A stretch of DNA of 64,000 bases from Seiridium cupressi (taxonomy: Eukaryota > Ascomycota > Sordariomycetes > Amphisphaeriales > Sporocadaceae). The notes under the pieces are model-generated. The model worked only from the letters and a program-made list of their open reading frames with translations. It ran no database searches and was not told the origin of the DNA. The stretch covers positions 62,001-126,000 of the forward strand of contig JARVKI010000081.1 of assembly GCA_036674765.1 (NCBI GenBank). Direction: 5' to 3'. Below, piece after piece: positions 46,821 to 58,875 of the stretch. Within the stretch, counting starts at the first letter, position 1. Each line of letters starts with the position of its first letter. The position numbers and the translations under genes were made by a program.

Positions 46821-49488
46821 TGCGTTGAACGGTCTCGGGGCGCTGAAGAAAAGCCAGTAGCATCACTTTGTCAGTCGTCCTGGGAAGAAGCGTGGTTTAT
46901 CACAATCGAATCCAAGAGTAGTCTTAGCTGAAAGATGACATAAACGCCAGGTCGACCGATAGTAGGGCAGTGTTATTTGCATCCCTTCCCTCACCGACCC
47001 CTCGGCGACCTAACAACCCTGCATCGCATGGTAGCAGTTCGCCGAGCATAGGGAAATAGTTCCATGCACCGTGACAGATGTTTGTAGACATACCGTGATC
47101 CAACCCATCCAAGGTGCCGACATGTTCCTGGTTGGTGCGAGAGATGTGTTTCGTTATTACCCAGGCAAAAGCTAGGCACACCTGCAGAAAGCCGTTGTCA
47201 GCCTCCCGGTCGATCTATCCGTATCTGGCTCTACGTCCCAGTGGCCCGGTCCGCCTGGACCTGAATGTGCCGGTCTAGAAGCCAAGAGTGGGAACAGCCG
47301 GGCAAATCACTTTTGCCGCAAATACCAAATGGGCCACGATGCTACCAGTCTTCCAGGTGGGCCGTCTGCTCCTCCTGCCCTAACTCTACATAGGCAGTTG
47401 AAAAGGAAACACATGCATATCTACAATTCCTAATTGGGATACTTCTCGACCATCAAGTTCAGTGCCATGTAGCAATGAGCCTGCAGCGTGAACAGGTGCT
47501 ATGTCATTCGGCCAACGTGTCTACATGGTACGCGGACGTTCTCCTCCTGTATCCGGATGAGAGGGATGCCAAGCTGATCTGAACAAACTTGTTTGCCAAT
47601 AAGCTAATGCATCCCTCGCAAGATCCACGCGTCCTTGACCTCCCTCGCGAGAGAAATCAAGCAGGCCATTACGTGTATGATTGCTTTTCTCGCTAGTCAA
47701 CATTGGTTTGGGCGCTTGGCGCCGCTCCGCAAGCTCAGCTTGACACCAACGGCATCGCATTGCATCACTGAAATGCAAACAGCCGTTGCTGGATTACTTT
47801 GCAAATGCCATCGTACCATGTGTATAGTATCTTGGCTGAATGAGATCGAGAACAGTCGCTCTTGTAGTTTACGCGCGGCGGATCCCCTCGCCCCCCTTTT
47901 TTGCTTTCTTTTTCCTCGGTTAAAACTGTGTCCGATATCAGCCGCCCAACGACGAAAGATTATGGGTTACTGTTTTCGATGAGCGGCAAATGATGAGGCG
48001 GGCCCGGCACTATCACAAAGTACCACAAGGGGCTGACGAATGACCGCGTCTCGTCCGCCTATGCTCTATTCCGATTGCATTAAACTACCACATTGCAAGC
48101 TACATGAACGAGTCCGTGATTTACCGAAGCGGCTGTCAGCATGTGAAGACATGCGGGATGCTGCAAAACAAGACTGCGTCGCTTGTATCGTTCTACTGTG
48201 ACGATCGACGCGAAGCGTCTATGCAGGTGCATACTGTCAGACGTCCACCTAGACCCTGCACGACCATGCAAACAGAAGAGATGTTTGTCAGTATTTTACG
48301 TATACCTACCTCTGTTATTATTAATGATCATTGTCACCTATCCTATTCAACCAGAGTTACAGACGGGATCTTCTGATTCTTCCAGTGCCACATCAATAAT
48401 CTATACAGCTCCTAGTTAATCCCACACTAAACAAGTGGCTTTCTATTTGATACGCACCTTGCCGTGGCTACCACATTTTCCATGGGGTAAAATATCACAC
48501 CGTGCGATTTTATGCGATTGGGTGAGCCTCAGTCGCTTGGTCAGGCTCACCGCCTCTTCCGCTGCAGGAAGTGTGATAGCTAGTCTAACGTGGCGCAGTT
48601 CATTGGCGCGTTCCCTTGAACTCTATTCCGCCCCCTGCTCTTGTACATACAGGTCTTATGCAGCTGCAAACACTACTCCTCATGCGATTTCGTTCTTGGC
48701 CAGACCCGATGACCTCTTGCCGCATGAACTCTCAGGTCTTCAACAGCAATCGCACAAGTAGAGCCCTGAGAACTGCTCCTGTTGTACTCTTCGGTATCAA
48801 TGGAGTCAGTACCGTTGGTGTGAGTTTGGTGAAGTCAACAGGCTGTTCGCACTGGATGTCTTCGAGACCAATATTTTCAGCTTGACAACACTTATTTATG
48901 TCATCCATGCCCTCGGCGGTAACCTTCGTGAAGACAGTATTGCAATAATCAAGCACCTTCTCATCATAAATGTATCAGTGGACTTCCCATGCCATTTTAA
49001 GTAGCTACTTTCTCTGGACTCACTTCTCTCTCCAATGTACTATCCTATAGGACGTATTCCAGAATCAACAATACGTGGTGGGACTCATCATTGTGATGTT
49101 CATTGCTGGGGTGAGTGTTGACGTCTCGATTCGGATGGAGAGGCGAGATTGATAGGTAGAGAATCTGAATAATAAGGAGAGGATTGTTGTGGTAGCATAT
49201 ATTAAAGAGTACCCTGAGAATTGTGTACACACGATAACTTATTGTCTGAATAACTTTATCAAGTGTATGATTTATCAGCCGGTCGACCCCTATCGCGAAG
49301 ACTATCTAGGCGTTTTGCAAGATCTACCTATCAGTGACACGTCAATCCTACCATAATTCTTTACTTATTGTTTGGCCTTTCTCGTGGTATATATTTCCAT
49401 CTTCATTATTACCGTATCAAAACTCGATCCTCATGTGTATTTACCAGTGCGTCTACAAGAACCAGCTGTTTCGATGCCATCTTAAAGT
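46821..49488. other. Long intergenic region, no gene supported
   Basis: About 2.7 kb. A minus-strand frame at 48732-48956 has coding-like sequence (KVLDYCNTVFTKVTAEGMDD, then INKCCQAENIGLEDIQC) directly after an in-frame stop. It may be the remnant of a small Cys-containing protein; I could not place it. Nothing else is convincing. Confidence 0.4.
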
Positions 49489-50382
49489 TCATCTCCTTCC
49501 ATAATCACTATCGCAATCGGTCTCCGCTCCGGTCTCCGCTCTGGTCTTCACTCCGGTCTTCTGCGCCTGCTTGCGCAAATGTTGTTCTTGCCGTTCGTCT
49601 ATAGGGGCGCGGTTATGGTCCAGGATGGAATTGATCTCGTTCTGAATCACGGTTCGGACACAAAAGGTGCTGTCATGCTCGGGTGCCTCACTCTCGTCAG
49701 TCGTCGAGCAATAGAGTATAGATTCGGCGATCGATCGGAGTCTCCAGTCTAACTCCTTAAGGGTTCCATCATAGTCGAATTTACGCAAAGGCGCAAGTTC
49801 AAACGCTCGAAATACAAACACGAGTTGTCCCACGATGTTGCGTCGTAGCCACTCTTCACTGTTTCGGACATCCCACTCTCCTGGCATAGTGATGATCATG
49901 ATACCGATTTTGGAGGGGCATCCGCAAACAGGTATGAGGATGGTGGGCCATCTGATGCCGTCTTTCTTTGATGCGATCTAGAAATGTGGTTAGCTGGACA
50001 TCATGGTGTGCAACAGAAATAGAAAAGAATATATTACCATCAATCCTTGGGGGGTGGGCATTAGGCTGTATGGTGTCGTACCTTCACGAATCGTGCCTGC
50101 ACAACGTTCATCATCAGTTCCATAGCTCTGGGTCGTCTTCGGGAAACTCCCCATCCAGTTGCCTTCATCGTCTCGCTCAGCGGAATCTATCCAGGGCCCG
50201 AAGAGAATTTTCTCCCAAACATCGGGAGCGCGCGACATAGCGCGGGGGCAGACGATGAGGTGCTTTCGAAACTCATCTTCGTCAAAGACCACCTGAAGAC
50301 TGCCACGTGAGTCGATGAGTATGGGGTCGAGGTTCACGACGGCAGACAGGCTGGCTCGGCCGAAAACTTGCGGTTTTGCCAC
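49489..50382 (-). pseudogene. BTB/POZ-type fungal protein, degraded
   Basis: The pieces read LSAVVNLDPILIDSRGSLQV, FRKHLIVCPRAMSRAPDVWE and KILFGPWIDSAERDDEGNW, then in shifted frames FPEDDPE and AMELMMNVVQARFVKV. After an apparent intron comes KKDGIRWPTILIPVCGCPSK and a C-terminal half to the stop at 49489. This order is that of a large fungal BTB-like family of unknown function (VWE-x-LLFGP-x-S, FPEDDPEAM). Missing single bases in the C-run at 50149-50152 and near 50124-50128 break the frame. No ATG opens the first piece (a stop lies upstream of a GTG), and the segment normally following the BTB core is lost. A separate intact BTB-like gene lies 2 kb away. Confidence 0.65.
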
Positions 50383-51230
50383 TTGTGTTGTGTTTCAGTG
50401 ATACACGGTACGGCAAATTTTGTGTGGGAAGTTTGATAAGAAGAAGTGGTGATTATTTGCTATGTTTTGTTGTTGGTACTAGGTAGGTGTGAGATGTGAG
50501 TTCTGCTTATGGCAAAAATGAGTTGAGATCAAGATGCCCAAACTCAGTACAACACGCCCCGCATCGTCCCACAGCTTTTTCCGTTTTGAACCAACCACAG
50601 GATCGGGTTTATTAATACACAATATGAGCTGCTATCAAGACCATCACTCTTGACCCTGCCATTGTCGTCTGGTAGGTTTTGAGTTTATCGCGACCAAGGA
50701 GCAAGGACCGATGGGCTCGAAGAAAGAGAAAAGATATTCACTATAACTTGCTTACCGATTAGCTAGATACGTTGTTTTCAAGGCACAGTCGAGCCGCTAT
50801 CCAAAATCGTATTCGTGTATATGGAAGCTCGTGTTCACCTCATTATTGCACACGGACTCTGCTGGCACGCCACTGGTTGCACCATCCACATCAAAATCGT
50901 AAAAATACATTATATCGTGGACTTCGCATCAATCTAGTCTACGAGTTCCGTAGAGGCGTTGTCATTTTCGCAGATACTTAGTTTATTCTCCTTAGTACTA
51001 CTTTTCTCTTCCCATTCAAGAACAGATGAGGGATAACCCACACCGCCTGGCAGTATTTTGCCAGTGTGGGTTACCCAGCAGTAGACAGGTGAACCTTCCG
51101 CTCCAGCTCTCCAGCTTCAGCTTCTCATCGAGGATCACCCAATATACGTGTTTCCACCCATATTGCCCTCCATCAACAGAACTACCACATTGACACTCAC
51201 CAAGCATTGGAGTCTTCCAGAGGGCCGAAC
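50383..51230. other. Intergenic, no gene seen
   Basis: Separates the divergent BTB-like remnant and HAD gene. AT-rich in places, with only short ORFs. Confidence 0.5.
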
Positions 51231-52005
51231 ATGTCCACTACCATTACCCCAGAGATGTATGAACAAGCAAATCTTCTGTCTATCAAACCTGAGCTGCTGA
51301 GCAAAATATGGATCTGGTTTGACTTGGACGACACGTTTCACGAATTCCGCAGAGCTTCTGGCGCTGCCACCAGTGAGGCTTTGGGCCTCATTGCAAGAAG
51401 ACATGATCTGGAACTGGGCGACCTGGAGCGCAAGTACGCAGAAGTACTGGCGACGAGAACAAGCAATGCTTTTGTAGACGGGCGGACATCTCGGGAGTAT
51501 AGGTGGGAGAGATTCTCGTCTGTCTTGTCGGCATTCGCACTGCCCGGTGACGAAATTGAACAGGAAGTCCTCGATGTGTACGAGAAAAAGCTGGGGGAGC
51601 CACTTAGGCTGAAGGGCATCGTTCTTGATGCCCTGAAGGAACTGAAAGCTCTCGGAAAGAAGATCGTAATCGTCAGCGAGGGGCCACAAGATTGACAGGA
51701 GAGGACGGTAATACAGCTGGGCATATCGTCATATGTAGACTTTTTGTGTACGTCCAACTTTTTTCGGCGTATCGAAGACCGATGGTCTGTTCAGAGCTGC
51801 TCTGGTAATACTGAAGGTGGAAGCTGGCGATGTGGCCTATGTGGGAGATAGCGAGGCTAGAGATATTGTTCCTACGAGGAGGGAGGGTATTTACTGCATT
51901 CATCTGAACGAGGCCCGCGGATCTAGGTTGACTGCTCAACCACAGATTATTCATAGACTATCAGACCTTCAGTCTGCCTTATCTACAATAACAGAACCCC
52001 TATAA
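51231..52005 (+). pseudogene. HAD-superfamily hydrolase (pyrimidine 5'-nucleotidase type), interrupted
   Basis: From the ATG at 51231 the frame reads well for 154 residues: motif I WIWFDLDDTFHEFRRAS with the nucleophile Asp pair, a helical cap (DLERKYAEVLATRTSN), and motif II region KIVIVSEGPQD. A TGA at 51693-51695 then interrupts it. The same frame continues QERTVIQLGISSYVDFLCTS. After an extra T in the T-run at 51759-51764 the reading moves to VSKTDGLFRAALVILKVEAG and motif IV DVAYVGDSEARDIVPTRREG, with a natural stop at 52005. Intact relatives of this haloacid-dehalogenase phosphatase are about 255 residues, which matches the span. One nonsense codon and one run-length change make it a probable pseudogene; no intron rescues the stop. 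Confidence 0.8.
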
Positions 52006-52334
52006 TAAACCATATTCCTATACGCTACTAGAGAGGGGACAATCTTCACTCGGTTGGTGTCCGCTCTCAACCACTGCCACCTCTTTCTTCCGTCTTATAT
52101 GCCACGCCTAACAGATCGTAACATCAAGGCTACTCCAGAATATCTCCTTGAACTCTTCTTGTCACTCGGCAGTTCCCAGCCTCCAATGCCGCAACTCTGC
52201 TCCTTTCCTTAGAAGCTTTATCCCGGCCTCGTTATTATTCCCATACTAGAGTTTGTGCTTTGCTCCTTTTCTCGGTGGAAACTGTCATGGGGATGTCCCT
52301 TCCCGCCCTGGAACTTTAACATTGGGCGTCCTGT
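52006..52334. other. Short convergent intergenic stretch
   Basis: Pyrimidine-rich sequence between the HAD remnant and the BTB-like gene 3' ends. No gene seen. Confidence 0.5.
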
Positions 52335-53556
52335 TTAGTTGAGTTCACGGAAAACAGAGGCTCCGGTCCTGGAATAGTGTCGGAGGTCTGAGGTCCTGTC
52401 AACATCAACGCGTTGGATCGGGTCGTTCGGCAGTCTGTCGGATTCGTGGGGAGTGTCGATAGCAGGACGCGATGAGAGGTCTCGAAAGTGAGCCTCAAGA
52501 TTCTCACCAAGAGGTAGCTGTATCTCGGTAGTCCAGCCCTCGATGAACCTACGCATCATGCTCATGTCGATGCAAGTGAAATGGCCGGGCCAGAACCTGC
52601 TGCGGCTTCCGTCCAGACCCGGGGCCCTAGTCAAACGAATAGACAAGAGTTTCTGTGCGAGAGATAGGATGCTCTCCTCATCAAGGTCCCTTAGTGTATT
52701 ATGGTCGTGAATGCCCATGGAACCGAGGGAATCCGATATCGTCTTGAAGATGTGCTCATCGCATTGAGGACTGAAATACTCGCCCCCTTGCTGGCAAAGA
52801 TGGACCCCATCATTTCGCCGGCGCCGGAGTTGACGGGTAAAGACCTTGACCATACCGATCACTGCTTCCTCGCGCAGAACAGGGAACACGGCTTATATTT
52901 ATTAGTGCTTATGGATAGTCAAGATTAGGGAGTAACTTACTTTGTATGATATCCAAATCCTGTTCCATGCCGTGGAAGTTGAGCCGTCTGTGACGACTTG
53001 CAGACCAATTCAGGAGGAGCTTGCGCGCGTTGTACTGGAAAACGTCTCTCTCGCCAAACACCCAAGCAGTCCACACGAACTCCAGAAGACGCGTAAACTC
53101 GCCATCAGTGAGAGGCTTCCTCTCTTCTGTAGTATATTTGAACGTCTCCGGCACTCGGAGCTGCGCAAACCAGCGCTGTTGCGAGCGGCCGAAACTGCAT
53201 TCCAGTTCGTACTTCTTGACGATCTTGGCTATCTCGAATAGCTTGATGCGGGAGAGCTCGGTGGGAATCTCTTCAAGGACGCCGTGTATCATTCGTAGGA
53301 CTAGACCCATCGCTTGGATACTGTCGCTGTAGCTGAATACCATCTTTCGGATGGGGAGCAATGTTCCAGGCAAGAAAACATCGTTATAGCTCCATCCTCT
53401 GGACCAGCGAGTCAGACAATGAACAGAAACTCTGAAAAGCTTGAAATCGTCGCGGCTATGAACTATGACAATGATGTCGTTCCCGGAGCATGGCGAAATC
53501 GAGTCCTCGGTTGTACATGATCCCCAATCAGTGTTCGTCTCGGTAGGATCCGACAT
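52335..53556 (-). CDS. BTB/POZ-like fungal protein
   Basis: Exons 52941-53556 and 52335-52891 (49-nt intron) give 390 residues. The N-terminal half has the BTB-like order: CSGNDIIVIVHSRDDFKLFR, VSVHCLTRWSRGWSYN, SIQAMGLVLRMIHGVLEEIP and LFEIAKIVKKYELECSFG. EFTRLLEFVWTAWVFGERDV follows, typical of fungal BTB proteins that resemble nuclear-pore or signalling adaptors. The C-terminal half is helical and not recognised. The start is the first ATG in frame after a stop-free but ATG-less leader. No enzyme motif is present; BTB domains usually mediate protein-protein contacts, including Cullin-3 recruitment, so an adaptor role is inferred. Confidence 0.82.
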
Positions 53557-55859
53557 TTTGATCTGACGAGTAAATGTGAGATGGGAGTAGAATGTGGACA
53601 ACGGGAAGAAACGCAATCAACCGAAACAGACAGATTGCGTCGCGGACGCCGAAATAGCGAAATGATGAGAGAATTTTCGGCACAGGAGGGTTGCAAAGCA
53701 GAGATTTTGTCAATCCAGAAGAAAGATATGTGAACGGGGGAAACAATGTGGCCGTGGGGGAGGGGGGGTGCATTGCTTGTGGGCTGTCAAGTCTGCCGGG
53801 AAACGGGGATTTATTCTGGAGCATTCCTTGAACCTCTTGATGTACACGCAATCAACAACTGTGGGTATTTTTGGAAATCCACTTGAGTTCTGTTAGGTGG
53901 GAGGTATGCCGCGGAACTGCGAGTTTCCAGAAGTGATTCTGGACGTAGTGCTACTAGAATACGGAGCAAAAGATTGGCGATCGTTTGCTTGGACACTTTG
54001 TACCTAGGTAGGTTGGCGATCGTTGATTCCAACTATGAGTAGGGCATAAAAGCGCGCCTGGTACGTGTGAGGAGTCAGACGTGTATGCAATGAGTTTCTT
54101 TTCCACCAGTACCATAGATTACGACCATACCCTACGGCGGGCAACTCGGATAGGGTCAAGTTCTCGCACTCTACATCAAGGTATCTGGTGCCTGGGATCA
54201 CAACGGCTGCCCCCTATCGCTCAAATCCCCTAGTAGCATTGCAATCCTTGAAAAGCTGCGGTTCACGCAGTAAGCGAGATCCCGGTTGTATTCTCTACAA
54301 CTCGTCTTATTAGATTTTGGCAGACTCCATTGCATATTAAAACGGAAACTTCAGACAGACTGTCGGCAAAGCTGTCAATACTACCCATCGACTGTGTTTG
54401 AAGCGCGAAACAGACCATGTCGAGAGACTGGAGCACCTGCGAAGTGCATAAGAAGATCTTCGAAGCTCATCAGCACCCATTCTGGACTGACCAGCCAAAT
54501 CTAGACAACACAACGCCTCTCTGGCTCGCACTCAAAGCAAAAGAAGCATGACAGCCATTGCCTTCATGGAAAGGCCGCAGGTAGCACGCAGAATCTCGTC
54601 TGAGAAGATGCGAATAGATACGAGACAGTCCTAAGGAAGACTTGGCCAAAGAGACAAGCCAAGCCAGGCTCATTCATATGTCCGACAATATCTTCAAGGC
54701 CCAGGACATTGAAGACGAATCACCTCTGTACCTAGTGGTAAATCACGGAGATTTGCCACGCATAGGATCAGTAGGGTTCAGCAGATATCACGCCTTTCAT
54801 ATCACGCCTTTCATATCACGCCCCTCCGCGTAATAGGCAAGTCCAGCTTCTCTATCTACGCCCACCATCTCCAGATTCAAGAAAAATGGCCCGTGAGAAA
54901 TACCGCCGAGAAGACTATAACGGAAAATACAAAAGAAAAGACTATGAGGACGACAGCAGGAGCCTACACGAGGTCAGATACCACGGCGAGGATTAGCAAG
55001 AGAGACATTAATCCAAGGTGGCTAACAAGGCGGAGCGGTCTAACCATTCAAACCAATAGATCCGGAGAGTGAAGCTCTGAGAAGCGGCCACGACACGCAG
55101 AGAGACGGGCACTATGGCAGCCAAGCACGACCGGAATCCTAGAGTTGGAGAAAGAGACACTGTGCCAATTCATAGATCGCGTGTATCGCACCGGCGAGAC
55201 AGTGCTAGCGGCAATGTGATCAGCCCTGCAGCAGGGTATCCCCCACTCCCAAACCAAGGACCAGACGAGAACCGCCCCTGAACCCAATACCTAGGATCAA
55301 TCGAGTACTCACAACCAAGCCAGAACGCCAAGCCGAGCAGCGCACAAAGTTACGACAAGAAAAGGATAAGCAGCAGCGAGCGGAATCGGAGCAGAAAGCA
55401 AGAGAGGGTATCTCCAGAAGAGAGCTCCGGCTTGACCAGAAGACGGCACAAGCAAAGCACGAGGAACGAAAGAAGAGGAATGAAGAAAACAACATGATCG
55501 CGATTTAGTGTGGCAAGAGACGCCCCAAGACTCTGAAACATAACTCGGAAACGGCCATGCTGGAAACGAAGTTGCGCTGCATGTGAACGCTCTCGCCAGG
55601 ACAGCCTGCCAAGATACTATACAGCAGAAAACCAGAGGGTGAGTTCTGTCCCACACGGCATCAAGTACACGTATCTTTAGAGTACATGGATATAGTAAAA
55701 GATGTTGATTGAGCGTGGACTGAACGGGGACAGATCGATAAATCTGTTCCGACTTCTTCGGCCGTCCGAGTACACTCTGGGAAACGTTAAAATGGTCTTA
55801 GGAAACGAGAAGTTTGACCAGGTTTCACAATCCACCGCATTCCTCTCCGAGCTGGGGAA
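53557..55859. other. Region with degenerate coding-like fragments and a short tandem repeat
   Basis: No intact gene. On the plus strand 54885-54989 reads as a charged peptide (MAREKYRREDYNGKYKRKDY), and 55300-55508 as a coiled-coil-like piece (KLRQEKDKQQRAESEQKARE, ending EENNMIAI). Several long minus-strand frames opposite are shadows of this biased composition. These may be the decayed N-terminal part of the subtilase remnant that follows, but I cannot link them. Confidence 0.4.
54786..54823. repeat. 14-bp tandem repeat, about 2.7 copies
   Basis: The unit tatcacgcctttca occurs at 54786-54799 and 54800-54813, followed by a partial third copy to 54823. It is a simple tandem duplication in non-coding sequence. 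Confidence 0.85.
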
Positions 55860-57304
55860 GACTTCAGGCGAACATCCATCCGGGGGGGGAAGGGCTTGGA
55901 CGGAAGGACACGGTGAACATATTCCAGTGGTTGCGCCAGAAGAAAGACGTGGGACGACGTATCATTAAAGTTATTGTCAATGACTTTGATAAGCCTCGAA
56001 ACAGGGTGCCGGGTTTCAACACTGTCTACGTGGGTTTCAAGTCGAAAATCTTCAATGGTTGAAGACATATCGGGATCGTGTCATCATTTCGAGTATCAGT
56101 GACCAGATCCGCAAGCTCCGTCGCGCCAACTGTATCATTTGGAGACAGTCCAAATTGAACTGGTAAATGATGAGGTAGGCAAAAGGTTCATTCAACTTTG
56201 TTGTACGGCCACTTCTAATACGGATGACAATATTCAGGTTCTCGACGATTGTCATAATACGCAAGAAAATATCAAGAGATTCGGAGCCCGGTTTAATATG
56301 CCCTACAACCAAAGTTTGACGAAAGACGATGTCTTATTTCGTTATGTCGAGGAGTAAAAGAACCAGCGTTTAGATCAACGGCATGAAAGCCTTTGGCAGA
56401 TCATCCACCCCTACAACGGCGGCGGACACATACATGAAATATAGTAACATCGGAAGCCATAAATGGCTAGAAATTATGGACAATTTCCTTGAATAGATGG
56501 AACCGATACGGAAGGAGGCTAGGAAATAGGCAAATAGGGACCTGGCCAAGGCATGGCTAGCAGAGCCTATGGTTGTGATCTTGCTCGATAATGATGTCGA
56601 TCCTCTTGAACCACTCGCCCCAAGCAAAGCTATTCGATGGCAAAGCACTTAGCTACGACTCAGTGCTAGATAACAGCAATGAGCCCGCGGAGCAGGGGGG
56701 ACATGCATTCTGAGAGTCTTTAGGGGCCACAGAACTGTTACGGGTAATATGACTTTGCGCGTCAGTCATATGGTCAAGCTTCACGTCATTCGGATGGAGA
56801 CCCACGCGGATTATGAAGACAAGAGTACCTAGGGTTGTTACCCACAGCACGGCTAAGGTCGTTAACGCCGCCTGGTGAAGGAGCGCATATCATTTACATG
56901 TCGTGAGCAATTGCGTAGAACTAATAGAGTGATGCGGGCAGTTTGCGGGAGGCTATTAGGAGAGTTTATGAGGTAAATACCCCTGTTTCTGCCTCGAGTA
57001 GAGATATTGGTTACTTTAGCGACACTTCCTGGCTTATAGCCATCCTCTGAGATGCTTTCTCCCGCATTGGAGCCGCCAGAGCCGATGGCAAACCCTACAA
57101 TTGGGCTGGTACAGTCGGTGATTTCAACCACACATTCCCCAGGGTGGATGTCAAGGCACAGAGTAAGCTTTTCTAGAAGACCGACTGCAAGTACCAGCAG
57201 AACCTACCCAAGACGAGGACAGCGACGGAGTCTTCCATCGCCACTACCTTGGCAGCGGGAACGCCCGCCATGATCCTGACAAAGCGTGAGAATAGCTGCC
57301 AATG
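55860..57304 (+). pseudogene. Fungal intracellular S8 subtilase-like protein, heavily decayed
   Basis: Fragments in several frames follow the order of the large fungal peptidase S8 proteins. The pre-protease region appears as KDTVNIFQWLRQKKDVGRRI with IKVIVNDFDKP, then VENLQWLKTYRDRVIIS. A piece VKLHVIRMETHADYEDKS corresponds to the segment before the catalytic-domain core. DAFSRIGAARADGKPYNWAG and TFPRVDV precede TESSIATTLAAGTPAMIL, the remnant of the Ser-nucleophile motif GSSVATALAAG. Stops and frame changes occur throughout, and the Asp and His motifs are not recognisable. In many fungi related subtilases are found as domains of NLR-like or stand-alone defence-type proteins. Recognition of the last two segments is good; the limits are approximate. 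Confidence 0.65.
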
Positions 57305-58524
57305 AGGCATCGGACAGCTCGCGTGGCGTAACAAGGCATGTGTTACCGGAGGACAACATGACAGCAGCTGTGCGCAGATTCGGTAACAAGCTTCGTGGGA
57401 ACAAGTTCATCGAGGTCTGGAAGATGCTAGATACGCCGAGAAAGGACCTATTTTAGAGAGAAACTGTCACGGTTTGAGAGGGTCACAAAGGCTGTGCTTC
57501 AAGGTCCCCCATAAGGTGTGTAAGTTACAAAAGTTGGAGAGCTGGAATTAAACTCCAAGCTCCTATCTAAACACTCTAGGCTGACAGCTGGCGCTAGCGC
57601 CAGTCCTTGACAGAAACAACCAGATGGCAGTGTGGAATCAGTCCCAGACACGATCGAACCCTTGCTTCCGAGCCAGATTTGTGGGGAACGAGGATGACAA
57701 CCTGATCACTGAACTCGCAGTGTTAAGCTTAAAGCGGACTTAAGAGTGCTAGTAGAGGTTTGTGATGACACATGACCACGCAGATTCAAAATATAAATGA
57801 ACAGCAAGGATGGAAATTGAATCATGTCATCAGACTCTTGATATCATTTGTTGGTCATGAATTTCACCATGGGTTGTCCCGAAAATGAACATTGATGATA
57901 TGGGTTAAATCAATCTTTTACGGTTCTAGACTCCTTATTCCAGTAAGAACATAGAAATATTAGCCAACACAATGCAAAACTTCTAGTATCGAAAGCCATG
58001 GCTGAGAATAAAGGGGGTCAACAAGATTCACTCATAACCACCCGTTATTCAGCACTAGCAATGGATAGATCAATGGGTCTAATTTGCGTTGCCGCAGATT
58101 TCAATCCATATACAATCCCCTGATTCGGCCCTGGTGATATAACGCTCGACCAGGATAATTATCAGACTCACATTGTTGGTCAAGAACGTCGACGTGTGGC
58201 TATTTCTGGAATGACAAGCTTCCAACTATAAAAGCAAGAGACTGCTTCTAGATAATAGTCCCACAAATACCACCTAGAAGCTTTACCTCCGTCGATCCGC
58301 AAAGTCACAACCCATTACTTATTAAGTAGTCTTTAACCTAAGAACATGGGAACAGCTGCCACTACTTTGGAGGCCGCATAGACAAATGCTGTAATATATG
58401 ACAGACAGTATCTAGTGAGTCTGATTCTCTGTAAATCTTTCCGCGGCCATGTCGTCACAAATATCTCGTCTGTTCTCACATTGCAGGCCTCAATCCGCTC
58501 GCTGTAGATTATGGCCTTGATCCG
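57305..58524. other. Intergenic, no gene seen
   Basis: About 1.2 kb with short ORFs only. A gatcgaaccc segment near 57651 looks like a tRNA T-arm complement, but no tRNA fold fits around it. Confidence 0.5.
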
Positions 58525-58875
58525 CTAGTGATCTACTTTCTCACAATGATAAACAACTATAACATGATCAACAGAACCGCGTCGTGCTACTAACTCCATG
58601 GTCATTATAAACTCTTCATCGTCGACGTTAGCGAGGTATATTGCGTGATCATAGATGCTTCCCACCTGTTGAGGGAAATTGAGCACCATTTGGATTGATT
58701 CATCACTTAGCTCCACTTCGATAGCAATTTGAATTTGCGAAACGAAAGAATGTGTCGGGGAGGCAATCTTCTCGGCCAGTTGCCGAACTTGATTGACAAA
58801 TTGAGTTTTGGTGACAGATACTGGCAGCCTAATTACTCGATTGCCCTGTCCCTCGGCCCAGGCTTGTTGGGCCAT
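58525..58875 (-). CDS. Small hypothetical protein, 116 residues
   Basis: A clean frame from the ATG at 58873-58875. The composition looks coding, with alternating hydrophobic and polar stretches (RLPVSVTKTQFVNQVRQLAE, IQIAIEVELSDESIQMVLNF, EEFIMTMELVARRGSVDHVI) and no low complexity. There is no signal peptide, TM segment or motif I recognise. Secondary structure looks like alpha/beta with two helices. It may be a real orphan gene or the last exon of a decayed one; no upstream exon was found. Confidence 0.45.
   Translation of the reverse strand: MAQQAWAEGQGNRVIRLPVSVTKTQFVNQVRQLAEKIASPTHSFVSQIQIAIEVELSDESIQMVLNFPQQVGSIYDHAIYLANVDDEEFIMTMELVARRGSVDHVIVVYHCEKVDH

Noticed and set aside
46924..47181. 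85-codon minus-strand ORF
   Set aside because: A second frame is open over the same bases, and no motif or splice partner was found.
49120..49230. AT-rich minus-strand ORF with histidines (49045-49230)
   Set aside because: 61 codons with simple composition and no family resemblance.
55220..55656. Overlapping Cys/Ser/Leu-rich ORFs on the minus strand
   Set aside because: They are antisense shadows of a charged, Glu/Arg/Lys-rich plus-strand fragment.
57640..57665. tRNA T-arm-like gatcgaaccc
   Set aside because: No acceptor, D or anticodon stems can be paired around it.
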